Positions 1-6,206 of a DNA stretch of 6,206 bases are shown here, one piece after another. The first letter of the stretch is position 1. Every line of letters begins with the position of its first letter. The stretch comes from Thiolapillus brandeum (lineage in GTDB: Bacteria > Pseudomonadota > Gammaproteobacteria > Chromatiales > Chromatiaceae), in assembly GCA_011051425.1 (NCBI GenBank), contig DRLF01000303.1:1-6206 (forward strand), written 5' to 3'. The notes beneath the pieces are model-generated. The model worked only from the letters and a program-made list of their open reading frames with translations. It was not told where the DNA came from and ran no database searches. A program made the translations under genes and the position numbers.

Positions 1-983
1 ATGGCTGCGTCTTCCACGTTACTGCCAGCATAGGCGTTACCGTGTATCCGCAGGACCAGGGCGATCCTGATACGCTGTTGCGTCATGCAGACCAGGCCAT
101 GTACCTGGCCAAGCAGCGCGGCCGCAATCAGTATTACTTCTTCGATCCGGTTCAGGATCGTCGCGTTCACGCCCGGCGGGAGCATATCAGCCGCATTGCC
201 GTAGCCATAGAGCAAGATGAATTGCAGCTCTTTTATCAGCCGAAAGTGGATATGGCGCGGGGCCGGATATTCGGTGCCGAGGCGCTGGTGCGCTGGCAGC
301 ACCCGGAGCAGGGCCTCCTGCCGCCGAATATGTTTCTTCCCCTGATCGAGGGCCACAGGCTGCAATACGCCCTGGACTGGTGGGTGTTGAGAACGGCGAT
401 TCGTCAGGCGGCGTTATGGCATGCTGACGGTCTGGATCTGGTGGTGGGCATCAATGTGTCCCCGAGTACCATACAGTATCCGGATTTTACCAGCCAGCTG
501 ATGCAACTGGTTGATGAGGAAAATATCAGCACCGATCTGATCGAGCTCGAGATCGTCGAGAGTGATGCCATCGACGATCTGGATGCTGTTTCCGCGGTCA
601 TCCGCCAATGTGAGGATGTCGGCGTTCATTTTGCACTCGATGACTACGGTACCGGTTATTCCTCACTCACCTATATCCGCCGTCTACCGGTGCAGACACT
701 CAAGATCGACCAGACATTCGTCAAGGATATTCTGACAGATCAGGATGATCTGAACATCGTCGAAGGTGTCATCGGCCTCGCCCGGGCATTCGGGCGGGAA
801 ATGATCGCTGAAGGTGTGGAGAACACCGAAATCGGCGTTCGGCTGCTGGAGCTGGGCTGCAATTGTGCGCAAGGCTACGGCATTGCCAAACCCATGCCTT
901 TCACCGAAATCCCGGCCTGGGTCAGGCAGTACAGGTTTCCAAGTGAATGGATCGAGGTTGCGAAGAAGCTCTCTGCCGCCTGA
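1..983 (+). CDS. GGDEF-EAL protein, 3' part (cyclic di-GMP phosphodiesterase domain complete)
   Basis: The reading frame is open from base 3 to the TGA at 981-983 and has lost its 5' end at the window edge. About 326 residues are visible. The first ~48 are the end of a GGDEF diguanylate cyclase domain (the SIGV strand, then ADQAMYLAKQRGRN and YYFF); the GGDEF signature itself lies outside. The rest is a full EAL domain, which hydrolyses cyclic di-GMP to pGpG. Counting from base 3, the expected metal and catalytic residues are all present: Glu93 of EALVRW, Asn151 of INVS, Glu183 of LEIVES, Asp213-Asp214 of LDDYGTGYSS, Lys234 of LKIDQTF, Glu270 of AEGVE and Gln290 of AQGYG. The domain is therefore probably catalytically active. 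Whether the GGDEF half is active, and which sensor domain precedes it, cannot be seen. It is cytoplasmic or membrane-tethered and converges on the cytochrome gene. Confidence 0.95.
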   Translation, partial: GCVFHVTASIGVTVYPQDQGDPDTLLRHADQAMYLAKQRGRNQYYFFDPVQDRRVHARREHISRIAVAIEQDELQLFYQPKVDMARGRIFGAEALVRWQHPEQGLLPPNMFLPLIEGHRLQYALDWWVLRTAIRQAALWHADGLDLVVGINVSPSTIQYPDFTSQLMQLVDEENISTDLIELEIVESDAIDDLDAVSAVIRQCEDVGVHFALDDYGTGYSSLTYIRRLPVQTLKIDQTFVKDILTDQDDLNIVEGVIGLARAFGREMIAEGVENTEIGVRLLELGCNCAQGYGIAKPMPFTEIPAWVRQYRFPSEWIEVAKKLSAA

Positions 984-1035
984 AGCCGCCTGCATCCCGC
1001 TGGCGTGAGGCGGTCAGGCTGAGGCTGTTCGGCAT

Positions 1036-3636
1036 TCAGTCATCATTTATCTTGTTCGAGTGGCACAGGTCACAGCTTATTTCGGTGCCTTTGTCCACAA
1101 ACAGCAGTTTTCTGTTCTTGCCATTGATGTTGTAATTCTGGCAGCCGTTGCGATTCAGCTTGTCACACTCCAGGGTGCGGTCGGCCGCTGCCCTCGACAG
1201 CACCGTTCCCAGGCCGTCCTTGCCATGGCAGTTCTGGCAAAGGGTTCTGTCGGCATCCTTGTGGTCCCTGTTCCATACCGTGATATCGACGCCGGTGTCG
1301 GGTTGACCGCTGTTCATGCTGATTGGGGCGACCGGGTGCAGGCCGTGAGGACCCTGCAGGGTCAATCCCAGGTCACCGGTATGGCAGGTACCGCATTGAA
1401 TGATGCTGCCCTTGTGGCCCTGCAACTGGGTTGCGGCAACATTGTCGTTGGCAAAAGGATTGTCGATGGGCCAGATGGCATGGGTGCTGCCATGGCAGCC
1501 TTCGCACATGACGCCTTTGTGGCCCTGGCTGAACTGCAGTGTTTTTTCGTTGCCACTCTGGCGATACAGGTTTTCATTTTCTGCAAAGCGTGAATTCGGC
1601 GAAGCAATGGGAGCATTCGCATCGTTCACATAAGCCTGCAGCAAACGGATGCCGTCGTCAGCGACAATGGCGCCGGAAGGATGATTGGGACGGCCCGCAT
1701 CGCCGGTATGGCAGGACTGGCATTTCGGTTCGCTGGCCCAGGGGACGCGTGTGCCTCCTGATGTGAAATCGTGTCCCACGTCGGCCATTTCACCGTGGCA
1801 ATCCTGACAGACCACACCACCACTGAACATGGCGCCACGCAGGCACTGGGTGCGTTTCCCCGGATGGCACTGGTAGCAGGTTTCCTGCAGGACATATTCC
1901 TTGACGCTTTGTTTCGGATCGGCATCGGGATAACCGTGATCCACTGCCGGCTTGTTTCTCGTGGTGTCGTCCGGCGGCGGCATGTCCGGAAACAGTGCGC
2001 CGTATTGGCTGTGGAACTTGTGCATGACGGAGGACATGCTGGTGCCGACAGTTTTCTGGAAGACCTGGCTTGCGACATCGTCGGTAGGACCGAGTTGTGC
2101 CAGGTCGACGGCCGGAGAATAGTGGCATTGCGAACACTGAATGGGGGTGCGTTTGGCCAGGCAGTTGCCGTTCCAGTTGTTTGCGTTTTCCGGTGCTGTG
2201 CCCGCGTCGCAGCTTCCCCATGCTGCCGGATATTTTGCCCCGTGTTTGACATCGTGCAGGCGCAGGATATTTATCTTGGCGGCATTCAGCAACTGCTGGT
2301 TGCGCGTGTCCCCGGGAGCAGGGTCATCGAGGCTGGCAACGTCAAACACAGTCTTGCTGAACCTTGTGGGGGATACGGCCGCCTGTGTACAGCTGTCGCT
2401 CCTGATGAGAGGCGACAGATCCGGATCTGCGCAGTCCAGGGTGAGTGCGTGACAGTTCTGGCAGTCGGCTTCCGAGGCGACGGGCAGAACGATATCGGTG
2501 GAAGCGACAACGGTGCTGCTGTTCAGTGCCTGTATGCGCATCATGGGATAAGCGTTCCACCTTCCGGCGTCATCCTTTGGAAACATGGGGACACCGTCGG
2601 CAGACCACCAGTTGGCACCCTCGATGATGCTTCCCGTGGGTGCGGCCAGCACACTGCTGAAGAAATTGACGTCTTCGTCGAAACGGTTGAAGGGTTTGGG
2701 ATCGTTGAGAAGATATTTGCCCGCAATGCCCGGCATGATCTGTTGCATGAACTGGCAGGTGGCCGGGTTGGACAGGCAATCGGGTAACAGCAGGGAGTCG
2801 GGTACCGGCAGTCCGGTATCGAGAATCACGGCCAATGGGCTCAACAGGCCAAAGAAGATATTGTCATAACCATCGAAGCCAAACGGGTTGGCCGTAAAGG
2901 GGTTCTTCTTCCAGAAATTGCTCTTGAACACGCCCGCTGTCGGATCGTTCTGGGAAGTCGAGTTGATGGATACCTTGGCCCTGTCAGTACCGGCCAGGCT
3001 GCTGGCCGGCGGATTCAGAGCTGCAGGCATGGTGGGGTTGTTTGGGTCGAATATGGGGTCGTTGGGATTGGATGTGGCGGAATAGACCACCGATATGTCC
3101 GGTGCGGTGCCCGGCGTAAGCAGCGATGGCTTTTTACCCTTTTTGATGACCTGGGCGTGAATGACGTTGAAAGGCGGAAGGATGCTGAAGATCTGGTAGT
3201 CCAGGTCGGCGCAGTGCATGCCCAGATCGTTAGCGGCGAACACCCGGTATTCCTGGTTGCCGGCAAACAAAGCTTCGCTGACGGCGGTCGTCACCAGGGG
3301 TTCTGCTGTGGTGATCTTCAGGGTGCTGCCGGTCTCGACCGAGAATACAGGCTGCAGGGAAACCCATTGTGCCTGAAAGATGACATTGGCGTTATTGATG
3401 ACAGCCACCGCGGAATTGCTGGTAATCGAGACGGTGCCGTTGCAGGTGATATCCACGTTGTCGAAAGTCTGGTCTGCATCCAGGACGACTTCGGTTCCGG
3501 AGCAGGCAGCAGGGTCAGTGATATTGGCCGCAACCGCAGCGGGCATATGCAGGATCAGCCACAACAGGGCTGTGAATATGAGCAGCAGGTTGTTTTGCCT
3601 GGTTTCAGGAGATATCCATCTGTTGGCTATGCGCAT
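1036..3636 (-). CDS. exported nine-haem cytochrome c, family unnamed
   Basis: This is an 866-residue protein from the preferred ATG at 3636. It begins with a Sec signal peptide (basic MRIANRW, hydrophobic LLLIFTALLWLILH, likely cut after AVA near residue 36); there is no lipobox or later membrane segment, so it should be periplasmic. Nine CxxCH haem-binding motifs start at residues 392, 501, 587, 610, 639, 711, 748, 800 and 855. The haem-free N-terminal half holds a short beta-strand-rich segment (about 45-110), an NDLGMHC motif near 136-142 followed by FSILPPFNVIHAQVI, and an Asn/Pro-rich linker. Non-haem histidines in the C-terminal half include HDVKHG (461-465) and MHKFH (538-542), the latter resembling the MHKIH-type motif of metal-reducing decahaem cytochromes. 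The role is inferred as electron transfer; donor, acceptor and any catalytic activity are unknown. The frame also opens to an ATG at 3765, but that adds 43 residues before the signal peptide and lacks a Shine-Dalgarno. Upstream of 3636 there is a weak GGA at 3645-3647, 8 bases from the ATG. Confidence 0.9.
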   Translation of the reverse strand: MRIANRWISPETRQNNLLLIFTALLWLILHMPAAVAANITDPAACSGTEVVLDADQTFDNVDITCNGTVSITSNSAVAVINNANVIFQAQWVSLQPVFSVETGSTLKITTAEPLVTTAVSEALFAGNQEYRVFAANDLGMHCADLDYQIFSILPPFNVIHAQVIKKGKKPSLLTPGTAPDISVVYSATSNPNDPIFDPNNPTMPAALNPPASSLAGTDRAKVSINSTSQNDPTAGVFKSNFWKKNPFTANPFGFDGYDNIFFGLLSPLAVILDTGLPVPDSLLLPDCLSNPATCQFMQQIMPGIAGKYLLNDPKPFNRFDEDVNFFSSVLAAPTGSIIEGANWWSADGVPMFPKDDAGRWNAYPMMRIQALNSSTVVASTDIVLPVASEADCQNCHALTLDCADPDLSPLIRSDSCTQAAVSPTRFSKTVFDVASLDDPAPGDTRNQQLLNAAKINILRLHDVKHGAKYPAAWGSCDAGTAPENANNWNGNCLAKRTPIQCSQCHYSPAVDLAQLGPTDDVASQVFQKTVGTSMSSVMHKFHSQYGALFPDMPPPDDTTRNKPAVDHGYPDADPKQSVKEYVLQETCYQCHPGKRTQCLRGAMFSGGVVCQDCHGEMADVGHDFTSGGTRVPWASEPKCQSCHTGDAGRPNHPSGAIVADDGIRLLQAYVNDANAPIASPNSRFAENENLYRQSGNEKTLQFSQGHKGVMCEGCHGSTHAIWPIDNPFANDNVAATQLQGHKGSIIQCGTCHTGDLGLTLQGPHGLHPVAPISMNSGQPDTGVDITVWNRDHKDADRTLCQNCHGKDGLGTVLSRAAADRTLECDKLNRNGCQNYNINGKNRKLLFVDKGTEISCDLCHSNKINDD

Positions 3637-3916
3637 GACTGTTTTCCGCTGTTTTCTCGAATGAAAGACATCTGTATTGCAAACCGGCCGATGAACGTTA
3701 TTCAGCAGCAAGGTACAACAGGCAAACAGCTGACGGTTTTCGGGTGCCGTTGTTGAGAAAGCCATGGAGGGACTTTTTCAACATCCCGTTACAAGGGGAA
3801 TTCCGTTGGGAATCCTGAAATGATTGTTTTTCTTTGTATCCCACAAGTCTGGCTGAAAATCCGGAAATGTCAATGTGCGCGGTTTCTCATTCGGGAGCAA
3901 AGACTGCCCACAGTAC
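3637..3916. other. intergenic region between cytochrome and the fumarase operon
   Basis: These 280 bases separate the stop of the small exported protein from the preferred cytochrome start. The cytochrome frame is open through 3637-3765 but is judged untranslated leader. The region is more AT-rich than its surroundings. It holds one candidate sigma70-type promoter (3697-3725), an isolated TTGACA on the minus strand (3869-3874) with no matching -10, and a short imperfect hairpin (GGAATTCC at 3797-3804 against GGAATCC at 3809-3815). No convincing Rho-independent terminator for the operon was found, so read-through into the cytochrome gene is possible. Confidence 0.6.
3697..3725 (-). promoter_or_regulatory. 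candidate sigma70-type promoter of the cytochrome gene
   Basis: On the minus strand there is TTGCCT (3725-3720), a 17-base spacer, then AATAAC (3702-3697). Each box matches four of six consensus bases and the spacing is ideal. Transcription would start near 3690, giving a leader of about 55 bases before the ATG at 3636. If real, it lies inside the N-terminal extension of the longer open frame and so supports the shorter start. This is a visual match only, with no experimental support. Confidence 0.3.
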
Positions 3917-4294
3917 CTATTTGTCCGCAGGTGGCCAGGGCAGGGTAATGGTCTTGCCGCCGTAGCCGTGCACCTTGTCATGAGCGCGAATGGTAATGGA
4001 AGTGATGTTGTCCGGAATGGTTGTGCCCGACAGGCTGCGGGTGAAAGGCTGTTCATTTACGTGGGGATGGGCCAGCACCCGGGTGGAGAGTATTTTTCCG
4101 TCAGGGGCAAGGATCTCCCACCGGTCGGCATAGTGGTCCCAGCCTTCATCGGCATGCCTGACGGTAACCTGAAATGTCCAGCTGTTGCTCCCATTGGGAA
4201 GAATTTTCACGTTCTCGACATCGGCTTCTCCGGCCAGTGCAGTGGAAATGCTCATGGCGAGGATGAGAGCCAGCAGGCCTGTTCTTGTGTTCAT
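3917..4294 (-). CDS. small exported protein of unknown function, coupled to fumarase
   Basis: This is a 125-residue protein with a clear Sec signal peptide (MNTRTG, then LLALILAMSISTA), probably cut after ALA at residue 21 to leave about 104 residues in the periplasm. The mature part is rich in alternating hydrophobic strands and looks like a small beta-sandwich; it has no cysteine and no membrane segment. Conspicuous motifs are VRHADEGWDHYADRWEI (45-61), LAHPHVNEQPFTRSLSG (74-90) and HDKVHGYGGKT (105-115), which place six histidines in the mature chain. From memory, similar proteins with these blocks occur in other Proteobacteria as uncharacterised proteins; I know no assigned function. The start at 4294 is preferred over the in-frame ATG at 4330 because it begins the signal peptide and has AGGGA at 4306-4302, 7 bases upstream. 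Its ATG overlaps the fumarase stop (ATGA), so the two are probably translationally coupled. Confidence 0.85.
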   Translation of the reverse strand: MNTRTGLLALILAMSISTALAGEADVENVKILPNGSNSWTFQVTVRHADEGWDHYADRWEILAPDGKILSTRVLAHPHVNEQPFTRSLSGTTIPDNITSITIRAHDKVHGYGGKTITLPWPPADK

Positions 4295-5841
4295 TGCATT
4301 TTCCCTATTTCTGATATTTTTATGCGCCATTCAGCAGGGCCGCTACTGTGTACAGATTCCCCTTTGCTGTCCACGGCCACCATAACGGGCATGTTTTCAA
4401 CTTCAAATTCGTGGATAGCCTCCATGCCCAGGTCTTCGAAAGCCACCACGCGGGCCTTGCGGATGGCCCTGGAGACCAGATAGGCGGCGCCGCCCACGGC
4501 CATGAGATAAGCAGCCTTGTGCCGGCGGATGGATTCGACGGCCTGGGGGCCGCGCTCGGCCTTGCCGATCATGCCCAGGAGTCCGAGCTGGCCGAGCATC
4601 ATTTCCGTGAACTTGTCCATGCGCGTGGCGGTGGTGGGGCCGGCGGGGCCGACCACTTCGCCGTCCACGGGATCCACGGGACCCACGTAGTAGATGAATC
4701 GGTTGTGGAAGTCCACGCCCTCGGGCAGGGGTTGACCCTTGTCCATGAGTTCCTGGATACGCCGGTGGGCGGCGTCGCGGCCCGTGAGCATCCTGCCGCT
4801 GAGCAGCAGGCGGTCGCCAGGCTTCCAGGCGGCCACCTGTTCCGCCGTGATGCTGTCGAGATCCACATGAATGGCGTCTGCGCCGGGCTGCCAGTGTACG
4901 TCCGGGTAGTCGGACAGGGCAGGTGGAGTGAACTCCGCCGGACCGCTGCCATCCAGGGTGAACTCGATATGCCGGGTGGCGGCGCAGTTGGGAATCAGGG
5001 CCACGGGCAGGGAGGCCGCATGGGTGGGATAGTCCTTGATCTGCACATCCACCACGGTGGTCAGACCCCCCAGTCCCTGAGCGCCGATGCCCAGGGCATT
5101 GACCTTTTCGTACAGTTCCAGGCGCAGTTCTTCCAGGGGAGTGTCTGGGCCTTTTTCCATCAGCTCCTGGATGTTCACAGGTTCCATGAGGGCTTCCTTG
5201 GCCAGCAGCATGGCTTTTTCCGATGAACCACCGATGCCCAGGCCAAGAATTCCTGGCGGGCACCAGCCTGCGCCCATGCCGGGTACGGTCTCCAGAACCC
5301 AGTCCACCAGGCTGTCGCTGGGGTTGAGGACCGTGAACCTGGCCTTGTTCTCCGAACCGCCGCCCTTGGCGGCCAGTCCGATTTTGATCCTGTTGCCGGG
5401 CACGATGCGGGTATGCACGATGGCAGGGGTGTTGTCGCCGGTGTTTTTCCGCTGGCCCCAGGGCGGAGCCACCATGGAGGCGCGCAGGGTGTTGTCGGGG
5501 TCTGTATAGGCCCGGCGTACACCTTCATTGATCATTTCCTCCAGGCTCAGCTCGCTGCGCCAGCGTACGTCCATGCCCACTTCGACGAAGGCCACCACCA
5601 TGCCCGTGTCCTGGCATACCGGACGGTGACCCTCGGCGCTCATGCGCGAGTTCATGAGAATCTGCGCCAGAGCGTCCCTGGCGGCGGGAGACTGTTCTTT
5701 TTCCCAGGCCCGGCCTATGGCCTGGATGAAATCCAAAGGGTGGTAGTAGGAGATGAACTGCAGGGCTTCCTGCACGCTTTGTATCAGGTCGTCCTGGTGG
5801 ATGGTGGTCATAGTCTTGGGTCTTTGCTCCGGAGAAGGCAT
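4291..5841 (-). CDS. fumA: class I fumarate hydratase, iron-sulfur type
   Basis: This enzyme interconverts fumarate and malate in the TCA cycle, in the cytoplasm, using an oxygen-labile [4Fe-4S] cluster. At 516 residues it is a single-chain fusion of the alpha (TtdA-like, to about residue 290) and beta (TtdB-like, about 300 onward) parts. The three expected cluster cysteines are visible: Cys76 in CQDTG, Cys194 in WCPPG and Cys286 in NCAATRH. Other family blocks are AAKGGGSENK (157-166), ALGIGAQGLGG (249-259), LTGRDAAHRR (352-361), GPTTATRMDKF (401-411) and LGMEAIHEFEV (471-481). The sequence closely resembles, from memory, the ~507-residue Pseudomonas enzyme. Two starts compete. ATG 5841 is one base after the upstream stop and has GAAGG at 5851-5847, 5 bases away; ATG 5811 matches the usual family N terminus (MTxIxQDDLIQSV) but has no well-placed Shine-Dalgarno. 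I list 5841. The alternative substrate tartrate is less likely given the overall match to fumarases. Confidence 0.95.
   Translation of the reverse strand: MPSPEQRPKTMTTIHQDDLIQSVQEALQFISYYHPLDFIQAIGRAWEKEQSPAARDALAQILMNSRMSAEGHRPVCQDTGMVVAFVEVGMDVRWRSELSLEEMINEGVRRAYTDPDNTLRASMVAPPWGQRKNTGDNTPAIVHTRIVPGNRIKIGLAAKGGGSENKARFTVLNPSDSLVDWVLETVPGMGAGWCPPGILGLGIGGSSEKAMLLAKEALMEPVNIQELMEKGPDTPLEELRLELYEKVNALGIGAQGLGGLTTVVDVQIKDYPTHAASLPVALIPNCAATRHIEFTLDGSGPAEFTPPALSDYPDVHWQPGADAIHVDLDSITAEQVAAWKPGDRLLLSGRMLTGRDAAHRRIQELMDKGQPLPEGVDFHNRFIYYVGPVDPVDGEVVGPAGPTTATRMDKFTEMMLGQLGLLGMIGKAERGPQAVESIRRHKAAYLMAVGGAAYLVSRAIRKARVVAFEDLGMEAIHEFEVENMPVMVAVDSKGESVHSSGPAEWRIKISEIGKMQ
4302..4306 (-). promoter_or_regulatory. 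Shine-Dalgarno of the small exported protein, inside fumA
   Basis: AGGGA on the minus strand lies 7 bases before the ATG at 4294-4292, within the last codons of the fumarase gene. It fixes the start of the exported protein at the ATGA overlap. Confidence 0.7.
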
Positions 5842-5842
5842 A

Positions 5843-6130
5843 TCAGCCTTCGTATGTTCGAATGACTTTCACGATCTGCACCGAGTAACTGCGGTACCAT
5901 TTCTTTTGTCCCAGTTCCTGCGCCTGCAAGTGCTCCGGGTCGTTCTTCCATTCCCGGATCTGCTGTTCACTGTCCCACCAGGAAATGCTGATTTCCGTGC
6001 CGTTTTCTGTCACCGAGGTGAACTCGCGGCAGCCATAGCGCTCCCTGGCCAGCTTCCGCATGCGCCGGGCGGTGGTGGTGTAGCTGTCGTCCGGTTCGGC
6101 CATAACAGCGCGGAAAATGACAGCGTACAT
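5843..6130 (-). CDS. ABM-family protein (antibiotic biosynthesis monooxygenase-like)
   Basis: This is a 95-residue, probably cytoplasmic protein with no signal peptide, of usual length for a single-domain ABM protein with a dimeric alpha+beta barrel fold. It shows the typical order: strand MYAVIFRAVM, helix with TARRMRKLARERYGC, strands FTSVTENGTEISISWW (37-52), helix SEQQIREWKNDPEHLQAQELG (about 54-74) and the closing strand SYSVQIVKVIRTY. The block WWDSEQQIREWKNDPEH with Trp52, Trp61 and His67 is characteristic. Family members include quinone-forming monooxygenases and haem-degrading enzymes, but many have no known substrate, so no reaction is assigned. The gene starts 6 bases after the upstream stop with no good Shine-Dalgarno and ends one base before fumA, so it looks like a middle gene of a translationally coupled operon. 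Confidence 0.85.
   Translation of the reverse strand: MYAVIFRAVMAEPDDSYTTTARRMRKLARERYGCREFTSVTENGTEISISWWDSEQQIREWKNDPEHLQAQELGQKKWYRSYSVQIVKVIRTYEG
5847..5851 (-). promoter_or_regulatory. Shine-Dalgarno supporting the upstream fumA start
   Basis: GAAGG on the minus strand overlaps the last two codons of the ABM-like gene and stands 5 bases before the ATG at 5841-5839. Together with the TGA-T-ATG junction it suggests coupled re-initiation on fumA. Confidence 0.55.
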
Positions 6131-6136
6131 GGCGGC

Positions 6137-6206
6137 TCAGATATCCAGCAGCAGGCGGCTGGGGTCTTCCAGGTTCTCCTTGATGGTGACCAGGAATTGT
6201 ACCGCG
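6137..6206 (-). CDS. 3' end of an unidentified gene
   Basis: One minus-strand frame runs open from the window edge to a TGA at 6139-6137, giving 22 residues that end in LEDPSRLLLDI. It is judged coding because it stops only 6 bases before the next gene in the same direction and its composition (Lys/Glu/Asp/Leu) looks like a normal helical C terminus. Too little is visible to name it. It is probably the gene preceding the ABM-like protein in the same operon. Confidence 0.5.
   Translation of the reverse strand, partial: AVQFLVTIKENLEDPSRLLLDI

Noticed and set aside
1771..2787. Long plus-strand open frame (338 codons), and another at 1060-1593, opposite the cytochrome
   Set aside because: Both are antisense shadows; the minus strand carries the CxxCH motifs and signal peptide in one uninterrupted frame.
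3502..3504. Lipobox at the cysteine of DPAAC (residue 45) in the cytochrome, which would make it a lipoprotein
   Set aside because: The cysteine is well beyond the hydrophobic core, the preceding residues do not fit a lipobox, and a normal AVA cleavage site comes first.
3797..3815. Imperfect hairpin GGAATTCC-gttg-GGAATCC as operon terminator
   Set aside because: In the minus direction of the operon no T-tract follows it. On the plus strand a T-rich stretch begins about ten bases later, but no plus-strand gene ends here.
3869..3874. Perfect TTGACA -35 box on the minus strand
   Set aside because: No -10-like hexamer lies 16-18 bases downstream; the nearest candidate (GATACA) is 26 bases away.
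3885..3912. Possible sigma54 promoter (GTGGGCAG...TTGCT) on the minus strand
   Set aside because: The GG to GC spacing is one base short of the required ten and the match is otherwise partial.
4348..5226. Long plus-strand open frame (292 codons) opposite fumarase
   Set aside because: It lies wholly antisense to a clearly recognised enzyme, its His/Gly/Gln-rich translation resembles no family, and such frames are common opposite GC-rich genes.

Overview
This window is moderately GC-rich, densely packed bacterial DNA. The genes suggest a gammaproteobacterium: the class I fumarase is of the roughly 507-residue kind familiar from Pseudomonas, and it sits near a GGDEF/EAL signalling protein and a large exported multihaem cytochrome c. 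A respiratory, possibly anaerobic or chemolithotrophic lifestyle is plausible from the cytochrome, but the genus cannot be read from this sequence. No RNA gene, insertion sequence, CRISPR array, phage gene or defence gene was seen.

Layout. On the + strand, positions 1-983 hold the 3' end of a GGDEF-EAL protein whose EAL phosphodiesterase domain is complete. It converges on a minus-strand multihaem cytochrome (stop at 1036, preferred start 3636) across a 52-base gap. Upstream of the cytochrome is a 280-base non-coding stretch with one reasonable candidate promoter. From 3917 to the right-hand edge lies a tight minus-strand operon, read from high to low coordinates: the last 22 codons of an unidentified gene, a 95-residue antibiotic-biosynthesis-monooxygenase-like (ABM) protein, a class I [4Fe-4S] fumarate hydratase, and a small exported protein of unknown function. 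The gaps are 6 bases, 1 base and a 4-base ATGA overlap, so translational coupling is likely throughout.

How the genes work together. The EAL protein would hydrolyse cyclic di-GMP and has no visible link to the rest. The cytochrome is predicted to be periplasmic, with nine CxxCH haem sites in its C-terminal 55 percent and a haem-free N-terminal half; no porin, quinol-oxidising or cytochrome-maturation partner is present here. The operon couples a cytoplasmic TCA-cycle enzyme to an exported histidine-rich protein and an ABM-like protein. That grouping, together with the unusual cytochrome, is the least understood part of the window. Nothing here proves a new system. The best candidates for unexplored biology are the architecture of the cytochrome and the small exported protein coupled to fumarase.
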